Positions 9,169-18,381 of a stretch of 64,000 nucleotides of DNA are shown piece after piece (the first letter of the stretch is position 1; each line of letters starts with the position of its first letter). This stretch comes from Sphingosinicella terrae (GTDB taxonomy: Bacteria; Pseudomonadota; Alphaproteobacteria; Sphingomonadales; Sphingomonadaceae). The translations under genes were made by a program, and so were the position numbers. Under the pieces are notes generated by a model. That model had not been told where the DNA came from and did no database searches. It was given only the letters and a program-made list of their open reading frames with translations. The stretch lies in NCBI RefSeq assembly GCF_003347635.1, contig NZ_QDFY01000011.1, positions 62,001 to 126,000 on the forward strand, read 5' to 3'.

Positions 9169-10456
9169 GCCGTCGCACCTGCGCGGCGATCCGGCGGCGC
9201 TGGTCGCGGCGGCTTGTGCCTTTGCGGCGGCGGAGCTTGGCGCGGGCCTCCTGCTCGGAGGATTCTTCGCCCAGGGACGGGCGGAGGCGCTCCTCTTCCT
9301 CGCCTTTAGACCATGGCTGCTCCTGGCCGCCGCTGCTTTCGCCTCGCGCCTGCCCTGGCGCCGGAGCCTGGGCTTCTACCTTCTCGCTCTGGCCGTGGCC
9401 GGGACGGCCGAGGCCCTGCTCCTGCTCGCGCTCGGCGGAGTTCCGCTGGCGGAGAGCGTCCGCGGATGGGGCGCAGGCCTCGCCTTCGTCCTGATCTTCG
9501 ATCTGCTGCTGCGTCTCGCGCGCAGGATCGCCGGGCGGTGGGCGGCGGCGGCGATGGCCATCGGCCTGGTCGTATTGCTGCTGATCGTCCCGGGCAGCCT
9601 GCGTCCCTACGAAAGGCTGGTGATCGGGGATACAGCGCCCGTCGCCGCCGCCGATCGGCCGCGGCTGCTGCTCATGACGGGCCTGCCGCTGATCTGGGGC
9701 GAGGCCGGTCCATTCGCTCCCGACAGCCGGCCGGCGGCCGCCTATGTCCAGCTCCAGCAGGAATTTGCGATAAGGCCGATCGACCATGTCGACGAGGCCG
9801 CGCTCGCCGGCGAGCGGCTGATGCTGCTGGCCCAGCCGCGAGGGCCCGAGCCCCGCGAGCTCGTGGCGCTGGACCGCTGGGTCGCCGAGGGCGGCCGCGT
9901 GCTGGTCCTCGCCGATACCGAACTCGCCTGGCCGAGCCGGCTTCCTCCTGGGGACAGCCGCCGACCGCCGTCCGCCACGGGGCTGGCGCCGCTGCTGCGC
10001 CATTGGGGGCTTCGACTCGACCGCTCCGCGCCGCGCTCGATCCGGTCGGAGCGCGTCGCCGATGGCGACAGGACGAGGCGGCTCGTCCTGCATTCGCCCG
10101 GGCGGTTCACCGCCTTGGACGAAGCTTGCCGCGTGGGACCGGAGGACTGGCTCGCCCGCTGCGGGATCGGCAAAGGCGAGGCGTGGATCGTCGCCGACGC
10201 CGACCTGCTTCGGGACGATCTTTGGGTCGGGCCAGGCCCGCGTGGCCCGGAGCGCCACGGCCGGAGCGCCGACAATCCGATCCTGGTCGCCGCATGGCTG
10301 GACTCGCTGGCCGGCCTCGAGCGCGAGCGGACCGCCTTGCCGGTCCACTGGCAGGACCCTGAGGCAAGTCCCGGGCTCGCCCTCCTGCTCGCGTCGTTCC
10401 CGGTAGCGGCGGGACTCGGACTGGCCGGGATTCTCCGTCGCCGCCGCCGGCTCTGA
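9146..10456 (+). CDS. GldG/ABC-auxiliary-like membrane protein
   Basis: The 436-residue protein has several N-terminal hydrophobic segments (within residues 15-135). A soluble periplasmic-type domain follows with LLLMTGLPLIWG, ELVALDRWVAEGGRVLVLADTEL (about 245-270) and WIVADADLL, and then a last membrane segment (LALLLASFPVAAGLGLAGIL) at the C-terminus. A Rossmann-like 'wvaeGGrvLvlaD' domain between membrane segments is the layout of DUF4350/GldG-type proteins that accompany some ABC exporters. No ABC ATPase or permease gene is adjacent. The annotated start is a TTG inside the preceding gene; the true start is uncertain. Confidence 0.55.
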   Translation: MSSRLRTEPSHLRGDPAALVAAACAFAAAELGAGLLLGGFFAQGRAEALLFLAFRPWLLLAAAAFASRLPWRRSLGFYLLALAVAGTAEALLLLALGGVPLAESVRGWGAGLAFVLIFDLLLRLARRIAGRWAAAAMAIGLVVLLLIVPGSLRPYERLVIGDTAPVAAADRPRLLLMTGLPLIWGEAGPFAPDSRPAAAYVQLQQEFAIRPIDHVDEAALAGERLMLLAQPRGPEPRELVALDRWVAEGGRVLVLADTELAWPSRLPPGDSRRPPSATGLAPLLRHWGLRLDRSAPRSIRSERVADGDRTRRLVLHSPGRFTALDEACRVGPEDWLARCGIGKGEAWIVADADLLRDDLWVGPGPRGPERHGRSADNPILVAAWLDSLAGLERERTALPVHWQDPEASPGLALLLASFPVAAGLGLAGILRRRRRL

Positions 10457-10466
10457 ACTCACCGAC

Positions 10467-10475
10467 TTATCCACA
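10467..10475 (+). promoter_or_regulatory. Consensus DnaA box upstream of mraZ
   Basis: TTATCCACA is the perfect 9-mer recognised by DnaA in many bacteria. A one-mismatch copy, TTATCCACC, occurs at 10606-10614, so both ends of the non-coding stretch before mraZ carry a box. Function here is unproven. Confidence 0.45.
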
Positions 10476-10537
10476 AGCTGGGCTGTCCGAACAAGGCTGG
10501 AACATGTCCGTGAACAAACCACGAATATCCAGGGCTA

Positions 10538-10563
10538 TCCCATGTGATCCCCATAAAAACCCA
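10538..10563 (-). promoter_or_regulatory. Candidate MraZ-binding repeats (TGGGN)
   Basis: Three NCCCA pentamers at 10538-10542, 10549-10553 and 10559-10563 read TGGGN on the minus strand with 10-11 base periodicity. A fourth is at 10590-10594. E. coli MraZ represses the dcw operon through TGGGN direct repeats of about 10-base period (established). That these work here is inferred. Confidence 0.45.
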
Positions 10564-10722
10564 TAAGACGGCATGAAATCCCCTTCCAATCCCACGCCTT
10601 TTCGGTTATCCACCGCGGCTGATTAGGGGCATTTCCTGTTCAGCCGCGGATGAGACGTGGGCGCGCCGAGACGCGCGTCCGTGAACGGGGAAGGCCTGTG
10701 TGCGTTAGGGCAGGGCCTTCGG

Positions 10723-11202
10723 GTGGAACTTGAGCATCTCTTCAATGGAAGCGCGCTCAACGCGGTCGACGCCAAGGGGCGTTTGTCCGTGCCTGCCTTC
10801 ATTCGCTCGGTGATCGAGCGCCGCTCGGACGCGAAGGCGATCATCCTCGGCGCCCACGAGGTCGACCCCTGCCTCACCGCCTATGATCGCAACTATGCGC
10901 GTAATCTCTATGCCGAGAACGAGCGCCGCCGCCTCAACGAGGAGGCGGCGGATCCGCAGGCGCATTTCGCCCGCGCCCGCCGCACCTTCGGCATCACCGA
11001 AGAGGTTCCCTACGACAGCAGCGGCCGCATCATCCTGCCCCCGATGATGCGCCGCAAAGGCCAGATCGAGGACCTTGCCTTGTTCGTCGGAGTCGGCGGA
11101 ACGTTCGAGATCTGGAATCCCCGCCTGGCGCTCGAGAGCGGCGACTCGGACCTGCGCGAGCTCGCTGCCTATCGGCTCGAGGAGAGGGGTGTCGCGCCAT
11201 GA
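10723..11202 (+). CDS. mraZ: Transcriptional regulator / division protein MraZ
   Basis: MraZ is an AbrB-fold DNA-binding protein that represses the dcw operon. The 159-residue product has the two MraZ repeats: [23 protein letters not shown] near the N-terminus (DAKGRLSxPA hallmark) and [20 protein letters not shown] (SGRIxLP hallmark) near residues 100-120. I chose GTG 10723, preceded by CAGGG, because the family begins a few residues before the first repeat; the frame is open back to 10657. The stop TGA overlaps the rsmH ATG by 4 bases (ATGA), opening the tightly coupled cluster. Confidence 0.93.
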   Translation: MELEHLFNGSALNAVDAKGRLSVPAFIRSVIERRSDAKAIILGAHEVDPCLTAYDRNYARNLYAENERRRLNEEAADPQAHFARARRTFGITEEVPYDSSGRIILPPMMRRKGQIEDLALFVGVGGTFEIWNPRLALESGDSDLRELAAYRLEERGVAP

Positions 11203-12170
11203 CCGCCTCGGCCTCGCCCCATCATGTCCCCGTCCTCCTGAACGAGGTCGTCGAGGCGCTCGCCATTGCCCCTGGCGAGACCCATGTCGACGGCACGTTC
11301 GGCGCGGGCGGCTACAGCCGAGCCATACTCGAAAAGGGGGCGGCGCGCGTCTTCGCCTTTGATCGCGATCCCGAGGCGATCCAGTGGGGCGAAGCGCTCG
11401 TCGCTTCGAGCGGGGAGCGCCTGACGCTTGTTCCGGAGCGTTTTTCCCGGATGCGTCAGGCGCTTGCCGACCGCGGCGTCGACGCGGTCGACGGCGTCAC
11501 GCTCGACATCGGCGTCTCCTCGATGCAGCTCGACCGGGCCGAGCGCGGCTTCTCCTTCCAGGTGGACGCGCCGCTCGACATGCGCATGTCCGGCGAGGGC
11601 GAGAGCGCTGCCGAATTCCTGAACCAGGCCGACGAGGCCGAGATAGCCGACATCCTCTTCCATTATGGCGAGGAGCTTAAGGCGCGCCGCATCGCCCGCG
11701 CGATCGTCGCCGCCCGCCCGATCGAGCGGACCGGACAGCTGGCCGAGATCGTGCGTAAGGCGGTCGGCCACCGTCCGGGCGCGAAGAAGGACCCGGCGAC
11801 CCGCACGTTCCAGGCGATACGCATCTATATTAACCAAGAACTCGACGAGCTCGAGGGCGGGCTGGCGGCCGCCGAACAGGTGCTTGCACCCGGCGGCCGC
11901 CTAGCCGTGGTCACTTTCCACAGTCTCGAGGATCGGATCGTCAAACGTTTCCTGAAAGCCCGCAGTGGCGCCCTGCCGGCAGGCTCGCGCCATCTGCCCG
12001 AGGCGAGGGCGTCCGGCCCGGCGGCCACGTTCGAAGCGGTCGCAAAGCCGGTCCGGCCCGGGGAGGCGGAAGTCGCCGCCAATCCGAGGGCCCGTTCCGC
12101 CACCCTGCGCGCCGCGCATCGCACGGTCGCTCCCGCCTGGTTCAGTTCGAAGGAAGGATCGCCGAAGTGA
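11199..12170 (+). CDS. rsmH: 16S rRNA (cytosine(1402)-N(4))-methyltransferase
   Basis: RsmH (MraW) methylates N4 of C1402 in 16S rRNA at the decoding centre. The 323-residue protein has the start [14 protein letters not shown], the SAM-binding [15 protein letters not shown] and [10 protein letters not shown] motifs (residues about 30-55), the inserted helical domain with [16 protein letters not shown] and DMRM, and the C-terminal [12 protein letters not shown]. All of this is canonical. It overlaps mraZ by 4 bases and the next gene by GTGA. It is the second gene of the dcw cluster in standard order. Confidence 0.97.
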   Translation: MTASASPHHVPVLLNEVVEALAIAPGETHVDGTFGAGGYSRAILEKGAARVFAFDRDPEAIQWGEALVASSGERLTLVPERFSRMRQALADRGVDAVDGVTLDIGVSSMQLDRAERGFSFQVDAPLDMRMSGEGESAAEFLNQADEAEIADILFHYGEELKARRIARAIVAARPIERTGQLAEIVRKAVGHRPGAKKDPATRTFQAIRIYINQELDELEGGLAAAEQVLAPGGRLAVVTFHSLEDRIVKRFLKARSGALPAGSRHLPEARASGPAATFEAVAKPVRPGEAEVAANPRARSATLRAAHRTVAPAWFSSKEGSPK

Positions 12171-12820
12171 TCGTCAGCGGATTCAAGCCCGTCGGTTGGG
12201 TGGCCGGCATCGGAGCGGCCGCCTTGTGCTGTTACATGCTGTCGCTCCAGGTCGCCTCCGAGCGGAGCGAGCTCGCCTCGCTCGAACGGCAGATCGTCCA
12301 CACCCGCCAGGAAATAAGATCGCTGCAGACCGAGCTCGGCACGCGCGGCCGGCTCCAGCAGCTCGAGCAATGGAATGCCGAGGTGTTGGCCCTTTCGGCG
12401 CCGGTGGCCGACCAGTTCCTGGAAAGCAATGTCAGCCTTGCCCGCTTCGACGTGCAGCAGCCGTCGCTCGATGATCGGGCGCGGCTGCGTATGGCCGCCG
12501 CCGACACCGCCCAGCCTCCGGCGGCGCCTGCTGCGCCGGCAGCCGCGCCGACAGCGCAGCCGGCCTTGAGGCTCGCCTCGGCTCCCGTCGCCGTCCAGAA
12601 CGGGACCGCCTCTCCGACGCGTCCGCTCGTCCGCCGCGCCAGCCTCGTCGTCGATCCCGCGCCCGCGCCCGCGCCGCCGCCGGCTCCCACGCCGGCCCGT
12701 TCGGCCTCGCGCCCCGCCGCTCCGGCCGACAGCGGCGCTTCGCCCCTGCTCGACGACTCGACCCTGCGCGACCTCGGCGCCCAGTCGCGCTCCGAACGCG
12801 GCGGAGGCGCCCGCAACTGA
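12167..12820 (+). CDS. ftsL: FtsL-like division protein with long Pro/Ala tail
   Basis: FtsL is a bitopic divisome protein that, with FtsB, bridges FtsQ and FtsWI. This 217-residue product sits in the ftsL slot between rsmH and ftsI. It has one membrane segment ([21 protein letters not shown], about 9-29) and then a coiled-coil-like stretch ([38 protein letters not shown]). About 120 residues rich in Pro, Ala and Arg follow, where typical FtsL ends near residue 100-120. Identity rests on position and topology, since FtsL sequences diverge strongly. GTG start overlaps the rsmH stop; its own TGA shares one base with the ftsI ATG. Confidence 0.8.
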   Translation: MIVSGFKPVGWVAGIGAAALCCYMLSLQVASERSELASLERQIVHTRQEIRSLQTELGTRGRLQQLEQWNAEVLALSAPVADQFLESNVSLARFDVQQPSLDDRARLRMAAADTAQPPAAPAAPAAAPTAQPALRLASAPVAVQNGTASPTRPLVRRASLVVDPAPAPAPPPAPTPARSASRPAAPADSGASPLLDDSTLRDLGAQSRSERGGGARN

Positions 12821-14517
12821 TGGCCACGCTTGCCGCCCATGCCGCCGGGCCTCTTCCTTATCGTGACGAGGACAGCGACGGGCTTTCCCTGACCTATCAC
12901 CGGCTGATGCTGGTGCTGCTGCTGTTCGCCGGCGTCACCGCGCTCGTCGTGCTGCGGCTCGCTTATCTGCAGGTCTCCACCGATCGCTCCGGCGTCGCCG
13001 CGATCGGCAATCCGCTGATCCCGCCGCGGGCGGACATCGTCGATCGCAACGGCGTGCCCCTGGCCCGCACCATCGATGCCTGGTCCATCGGTGTGCATCC
13101 GCGCCGCGTCATCGGCGACAAGGCCGCGCTCGCGGCGCGCCTCGCCGAGCTGATGCCGGAGCGGAGCACCGCCCACTATCTCGCCTTGCTCAACGCCGAC
13201 AGCAATTACCGCTATCTGGCCCGCCGCGCCGTGCCGGAGCTGGTCGCCGCGGTGAACGCGATCGGCGAGCCGGCGATCGTCTTCAACCGGGAGCCCGAGC
13301 GGCTCTATCCGCAGACCGCCTTGGCCGGCCACATCCTCGGCTGGACCGACTTTGACGGGCGCGGCGTTGCCGGCATGGAGCGGGTGCTCGACGGGCGGCT
13401 GACGGACCAGGCCCTGCGCGGGCAGCCGGTGGCGCTGTCCATCGACAGCAGGGTCCAGTCGACGATGGAAAGCGAGCTGGCTGCCGCGGTTGCGGCGCAG
13501 AGCGCCGAGGGCGGCACGGGCATCGTCCTCGACGTCCAGACCGGCGAGATCGTGGCCATGGCTTCGGCGCCGACCTTCAACCCCAATGCCGCCGGGCGCT
13601 CCGATCCGAGCGCGCTCTACAATCGCGCGACGATGGGCGTCTACGAGCTCGGTTCCGTGTTCAAGCCGATCACCGTCGCGGCCGCGCTCGAAGCAGGCGT
13701 CGTCACCTCCATGGCCCAGCGCTGGGACGCCGGCTCGCCCGTCGCCATCGGCCGGTTCCGGATCAGCGACGATCATCCGCTCGGCCGTGCCATCACCGTC
13801 CCCGAACTGCTGATCCACTCCTCGAACATCGCGACGGCGCGGATCGCCGACCAGATGGGGCCGGAGCGGATGCAGGCGGCCTTCCGGGGGTTGGGCTTCG
13901 ACCAGGCCCCCCCGATCGAGCTCAACGAGCGCGCGCGCCCGCTCTGGCCGCGCGATTGGGGCCGGGCGACGGTGCTCACCAGCGGCTTCGGCCACGGCAT
14001 CGCGGTGACGCCGCTCCATCTCGCCAGCGCCTATGCGGCTCTGGTCAATGGCGGCATCTGGCGCCCCGCGACCCTGATGCGGCTGGAGCCCGCCGCCGTC
14101 CCCGACGGCCGGCGCGTCTTTTCGGAGGCGACCAGCCACCGGATGCGCCAGCTGCTCCGGATGATCGTCACCCACGGCACCGGCCGTCGTGCCGACGCGC
14201 CGGGTTTCCGCATCGGCGGGAAGACCGGCACCGCCGAGAAAGTGTCGTCGACCGGGGGATATTCCCGCCGCCTGAACGTTTCCACCTTTGCCGCGGCCTT
14301 TCCGATGGATCGGCCGCGATATGTGGTGGTGGTGATGATGGACGCGCCCAGGGGCAATGCAGAGACTTTCGGCCTGACCACCGCGGCCTGGACGGCGGCA
14401 CCGGTCGTGAAGAGCGTCATCGCCCGCACCGGGCCGCTGCTCGGCATCATCCCCGACGACAATCGGGACATCGACACTTCGGAGCTGCTGCCGCTCGTCG
14501 GCGGTTCGGGGCACTGA
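12820..14517 (+). CDS. ftsI: Septal peptidoglycan transpeptidase FtsI (PBP3)
   Basis: FtsI is a class B penicillin-binding protein that cross-links septal peptidoglycan with FtsW. The 565-residue protein has a short cytoplasmic N-terminus and a membrane anchor (LMLVLLLFAGVTALVVLRLAYLQV). The non-penicillin-binding domain starts at RADIVDRNGVPLART. The transpeptidase domain has SVFK with the catalytic Ser at residue 279, SSN at 334-336 and KTGT at 468-471. All catalytic motifs are intact. The ATG shares one base with the upstream stop, and its TGA shares one base with the murE ATG. Confidence 0.97.
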   Translation: MATLAAHAAGPLPYRDEDSDGLSLTYHRLMLVLLLFAGVTALVVLRLAYLQVSTDRSGVAAIGNPLIPPRADIVDRNGVPLARTIDAWSIGVHPRRVIGDKAALAARLAELMPERSTAHYLALLNADSNYRYLARRAVPELVAAVNAIGEPAIVFNREPERLYPQTALAGHILGWTDFDGRGVAGMERVLDGRLTDQALRGQPVALSIDSRVQSTMESELAAAVAAQSAEGGTGIVLDVQTGEIVAMASAPTFNPNAAGRSDPSALYNRATMGVYELGSVFKPITVAAALEAGVVTSMAQRWDAGSPVAIGRFRISDDHPLGRAITVPELLIHSSNIATARIADQMGPERMQAAFRGLGFDQAPPIELNERARPLWPRDWGRATVLTSGFGHGIAVTPLHLASAYAALVNGGIWRPATLMRLEPAAVPDGRRVFSEATSHRMRQLLRMIVTHGTGRRADAPGFRIGGKTGTAEKVSSTGGYSRRLNVSTFAAAFPMDRPRYVVVVMMDAPRGNAETFGLTTAAWTAAPVVKSVIARTGPLLGIIPDDNRDIDTSELLPLVGGSGH

Positions 14518-15932
14518 TGCGACTGGGTGCGCTGACCGGCAGCGACGACAACATTCCCGTCACCGGCTTCGCGATCGACCACCGCAAAGTGGCGCCCGGC
14601 ACCGTGTTCGGCGCCTTTCGCGGCACCCGGTTCAACGGCGAGGACTTCATCCCGGCGGCGGTCGCCGCGGGGGCGGTCGCCGTGGTGGCGCGTCCCGAGG
14701 CGCCGGTCTCAGGCGCGGCCCACATTGCCGCGGAGGAGCCGCGACGCACCTTTGCCGAACTCGCCGCGCGCTTCTTCAAGCCCTTCCCGCAGGTCGTCGT
14801 CGCGGTCACCGGCACCAATGGGAAGACCTCCAACGTCGAGCTCTGCCGGCAATTGTGGCGGATGGCCGGACATCCCTCCGCGAGCATCGGCACGCTCGGG
14901 GTCACCACGGCCGACGACCAGGTGACCACCGGCCTCACCACGCCGGACATCGTCACCTTCCTGTCGAACATGGCGGGGCTCGAGCGTATGGGGATCAGCC
15001 ATGCCGCCTTCGAGGCGTCGAGCCACGGCCTTGCCCAGTATCGGACCGAGGGGCTGCCGGTCCACGCCGCCGGCTTCACCAATTTCAGCCGCGATCATCT
15101 CGACTACCACCTCACCATGGACGCCTATTTCGAGGCGAAGATGCGGCTGTTCGGCGAGGTCGTCGAGCCGGACGGCATCGCCGTCGTCTGGGCCGACGAC
15201 GCCAAGTCGGACGAGGTGGTGCGGCGCTGCCGGGAGCGCGGGCTCGAGGTGATGACCGTCGGCCGCGCCGGCGAGACCCTGAGGCTGGTCTCGCGCGAGA
15301 CCAGCGAGCTCGGACAGAAGCTGGTCCTCGAGATGGAAGGCCGGACCCACAAGGTGACGCTGGCGCTGATCGGCGCCTATCAGGCCGCCAACGCCCTGAC
15401 CGCCGCGGGACTGGTGATCGCCACCGGCGGCGATGTCGAGCGGACCCTCGCCAATCTCGGGCGGGTCCATCCGGTCCGCGGCCGGCTCGAGCGCGCGGTG
15501 ATCACGCGCGCCGGCGCCCCCGTCTATGTCGACTATGCCCACACGCCCGACGCGATCGAGTCCGCGATCGAGGCGCTGCGGCCGCACGCCCGGTCGCGGC
15601 TGATCACGGTCTTCGGCGCCGGCGGCGACCGCGACGTCGGCAAGCGCGCCGAGATGGGCGCGGTCGCGACGCGGCTCTCGGACCTCGTCATCGTCACCGA
15701 CGACAATCCCCGCAGCGAGGATCCCGCCGCCATCCGCCGCGATATCCTGGAAGGTGCGCCCGCGGCCGTCGAGGTAGCGGGGCGGCGGGAAGCGATCGAG
15801 GCGGCGATGGCCGAGGCCGGGCCCGGCGACATCATCCTGCTCGCCGGCAAGGGCCACGAGCAGGGTCAGATCGTCGGCGACATGGTCCTTCCCTTCGACG
15901 ATGTCGTGGTGGCGCGGGAATGCGCGGCATGA
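14517..15932 (+). CDS. murE: UDP-N-acetylmuramoyl-tripeptide synthetase MurE
   Basis: MurE adds the third stem residue to UDP-MurNAc-L-Ala-D-Glu in the cytoplasm. The 471-residue product has the Mur ligase P-loop VVAVTGTNGKTSNVE (about residues 94-108), the central domain with the HLDYH segment, and the C-terminal VYVDYAHTPDAIESAI. The TDDNPRSEDP motif, the DNPR signature associated with meso-diaminopimelate specificity, points to A1-gamma peptidoglycan as expected in Gram-negatives. ATG 14517 shares its A with the ftsI stop. Confidence 0.96.
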   Translation: MRLGALTGSDDNIPVTGFAIDHRKVAPGTVFGAFRGTRFNGEDFIPAAVAAGAVAVVARPEAPVSGAAHIAAEEPRRTFAELAARFFKPFPQVVVAVTGTNGKTSNVELCRQLWRMAGHPSASIGTLGVTTADDQVTTGLTTPDIVTFLSNMAGLERMGISHAAFEASSHGLAQYRTEGLPVHAAGFTNFSRDHLDYHLTMDAYFEAKMRLFGEVVEPDGIAVVWADDAKSDEVVRRCRERGLEVMTVGRAGETLRLVSRETSELGQKLVLEMEGRTHKVTLALIGAYQAANALTAAGLVIATGGDVERTLANLGRVHPVRGRLERAVITRAGAPVYVDYAHTPDAIESAIEALRPHARSRLITVFGAGGDRDVGKRAEMGAVATRLSDLVIVTDDNPRSEDPAAIRRDILEGAPAAVEVAGRREAIEAAMAEAGPGDIILLAGKGHEQGQIVGDMVLPFDDVVVARECAA

Positions 15933-17311
15933 CCCCGCTCTGGACCTCCGAGGAGATCGCCCGGGCGGTCGGCGGCACCGCCCAGGGCGGCTTCGAGGCT
16001 GGCGGCGTGACCTTCGATTCGCGCGAGGTCGAACCCGGCGACCTGTTCATCGCGCTGCGCGGCGAGGCGACCGACGGCCACCGCTTCGTCAGTCAGGCCT
16101 TCGCGCGGGGCGCGGCCGGCGCGCTCGTTTCCGAGCCGGTCGAAGGCGCGCATGTCCGCGTCGCCGACACCGTGCAGGCGCTGGACGCGCTCGGCCGCGC
16201 AGCGCGCGAGCGCTCGTCCCAGGCACGGATCGTCGGCGTCACCGGCTCGGTCGGAAAGACCAGCACCAAGGAAGCCCTGTTCGCGGCGCTCGATCGCGGC
16301 TCGCCGGACCGGGTCCACCGGTCGCTTAAGAGCTACAACAATCATACCGGCGTGCCGCTCAGCCTCTCCCGGATGCCGCGCGAAACGCGCTACGGCCTCT
16401 TCGAGATGGGGATGAACCATGCCGGCGAGCTGTCGGCGCTGACCCGCCTGGTCCGGCCGCACGTCGCCTTGGTGACCACCGTCGCTTCCGCCCATCGCGA
16501 ATTCTTCGCCAGCGAGGAGGCGATCGCCGATGCCAAGGGCGAGATCTTCTCGGGCCTGGAGCCGGACGGCGTCGCGATCATCCCGTTCGACAATCCCCAC
16601 CGGGACCGTCTGATCGCGGCGGCCCGGCCGCATGCCGCGCGGATCGTCACCTTCGGCCTCGGCGAAGGCGCCGACGTGCGCGCCGGCTATGTCGTCCGCG
16701 GGCCCAAGGGAGGCACGATGGCGACCGCTCTCCTGCCCGAGGCCCAGCTCAGCTTCACCGTCGCCCAGCCGGGCGAGCATTGGGTGATGAACGCCTTGGC
16801 GGTGCTCGCGGTCGTCGAGGCCGTCGGCGGCGATCTCGCCGCGGCCGGGCTCGCCTTGGCCGATCTCGGCGGCCTCAAGGGTCGCGGCGAGCGCCTGCGG
16901 GTGCCGCTTGCCGATGGCGAGGCGTTGCTCATCGACGAAAGCTACAATGCCAATCCGGCCTCGATGACGGCGACGCTCAAGGTGCTCGGGGACGAGCCGG
17001 TGACGGGGCGGCGGATCGCGATTCTGGGTGCGATGCGCGAGCTCGGTGCCGAGACCGACGATTTCCATGCCGCCCTCGCCGGCCCCGTCGAGGCGGCGAA
17101 GGTCGACTTCGCCATTCTGGTCGGGCCCGAGATGGGGGCGCTTGCGAAAGCGCTTGGCCCCGGCACCGATTTGGCGCATGTGCCCGACACGGCGGCGGCC
17201 ATCGAGCGCGCGCGCGAGGCGATCGGCCCCGGCGACGCGGTGCTCGTCAAGGGATCGAACTCCATCGGACTTGCCGCCCTCGTCGAGGCGCTGGCAGGCG
17301 GGGAGAGATAA
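15929..17311 (+). CDS. murF: UDP-N-acetylmuramoyl-tripeptide--D-alanyl-D-alanine ligase
   Basis: MurF attaches D-Ala-D-Ala to the UDP-MurNAc-tripeptide. The 460-residue protein has the start [33 protein letters not shown], the P-loop [15 protein letters not shown] (about residues 105-118), [11 protein letters not shown], and the C-terminal [13 protein letters not shown] motif typical of MurF. ATG 15929 gives a 4-base overlap with murE; an ATG at 15920 is also in frame. Its TAA shares one base with the mraY start. Confidence 0.96.
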   Translation: MTPLWTSEEIARAVGGTAQGGFEAGGVTFDSREVEPGDLFIALRGEATDGHRFVSQAFARGAAGALVSEPVEGAHVRVADTVQALDALGRAARERSSQARIVGVTGSVGKTSTKEALFAALDRGSPDRVHRSLKSYNNHTGVPLSLSRMPRETRYGLFEMGMNHAGELSALTRLVRPHVALVTTVASAHREFFASEEAIADAKGEIFSGLEPDGVAIIPFDNPHRDRLIAAARPHAARIVTFGLGEGADVRAGYVVRGPKGGTMATALLPEAQLSFTVAQPGEHWVMNALAVLAVVEAVGGDLAAAGLALADLGGLKGRGERLRVPLADGEALLIDESYNANPASMTATLKVLGDEPVTGRRIAILGAMRELGAETDDFHAALAGPVEAAKVDFAILVGPEMGALAKALGPGTDLAHVPDTAAAIERAREAIGPGDAVLVKGSNSIGLAALVEALAGGER

Positions 17312-18381
17312 TGTTCCTGTGGATCGCAGAGCAGCTGGGCTTCCCGGGTCCGCTCAACATTTTCCGTTACATCACCTTCCGCGCCGGCGCCGCGACCGCG
17401 ACCGCGCTGCTGCTCGGCCTGATCATCGGCCCGAAGTTCATCGGCTGGCTGAGGGTCCGTCAGGGCAAGGGCCAGCCGATCCGCGCCGACGGGCCGCAGA
17501 CCCACCTTTCCAAGCGCGGCACGCCGACCATGGGCGGGCTGATGATCCTGACGTCGCTGACGGTGGCGATGCTGCTGTGGATGGACTTCGCCAATTCCTA
17601 TTTGTGGGCCTGCCTGTTCATCACCGTCGGCTTCGGCGTGATCGGCTTCCTCGACGACTATGACAAGGTGAAGAAGAGCCACCACCAGGGCGTGTCGGGC
17701 CGCACCCGCCTGCTCGCCGAGTTCGTCGTCGCCGGCATCGGCTGCTCGATCATCACCTGGGGGGCGGGGACGGAGCTCTACATCCCCTTCTACAACGGGC
17801 CGGTGCTCGATCTCGGGCCGTTCTACATCCTGTTCGCCGCCTTCGTCGTCGTCGCGTTCGGCAATGCGGTCAACCTCACCGACGGCCTGGACGGGCTCGC
17901 GACCATGCCGGTGATCATCGCCGCGATGGCGTTCCTGCTCATCTGCTACCTGGTCGGCCGCGCCGATTATGCCGCCTATCTCGGCATCCCGCACGTGCCC
18001 GGCGCCGGCGACCTCACGGTCCTGTGCTCCGCGATGGTCGGGGCCGGCCTCGCCTTCCTATGGTTCAACGCGCCGCCGGCCGCCGTCTTCATGGGCGATA
18101 CCGGCAGCCTCGCCCTCGGCGGCGCGCTCGGCGCGATCGCGGTGTCGACCCAGCACGAGATCGTGCTCGGGATCATCGGCGGCCTGTTCGTCGTCGAGGC
18201 GATGTCGGTGATCATCCAGGTCTTCGTCTACAAGCGCACCGGCCGACGGGTCTTCCGGATGGCGCCGATCCACCATCATTTCGAACAGCTCGGCTGGTCG
18301 GAGCCGACCGTGGTGATCCGCTTCTGGATCATCAGCTTCGTGCTCGCCATGGCGGGCCTGTCGACGCTGAAGCTGAGATGA
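17311..18381 (+). CDS. mraY: Phospho-N-acetylmuramoyl-pentapeptide-transferase MraY
   Basis: MraY transfers phospho-MurNAc-pentapeptide to undecaprenyl phosphate, making lipid I at the inner membrane. The 356-residue polytopic protein shows KRGTPTMGG near residue 69, the Mg-binding FLDDYDKV (about 114-121), [11 protein letters not shown] (about 188-198) and the C-terminal MAPIHHHFE loop, all signature catalytic elements. About ten hydrophobic segments are visible. ATGA overlap with murD. Confidence 0.97.
   Translation: MFLWIAEQLGFPGPLNIFRYITFRAGAATATALLLGLIIGPKFIGWLRVRQGKGQPIRADGPQTHLSKRGTPTMGGLMILTSLTVAMLLWMDFANSYLWACLFITVGFGVIGFLDDYDKVKKSHHQGVSGRTRLLAEFVVAGIGCSIITWGAGTELYIPFYNGPVLDLGPFYILFAAFVVVAFGNAVNLTDGLDGLATMPVIIAAMAFLLICYLVGRADYAAYLGIPHVPGAGDLTVLCSAMVGAGLAFLWFNAPPAAVFMGDTGSLALGGALGAIAVSTQHEIVLGIIGGLFVVEAMSVIIQVFVYKRTGRRVFRMAPIHHHFEQLGWSEPTVVIRFWIISFVLAMAGLSTLKLR

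Noticed and set aside
12232-14514. 760-codon minus-strand frame over ftsL and ftsI
   Set aside because: Low-complexity Arg/Asp/Gly content and no family match; the opposite strand carries intact ftsL and ftsI.
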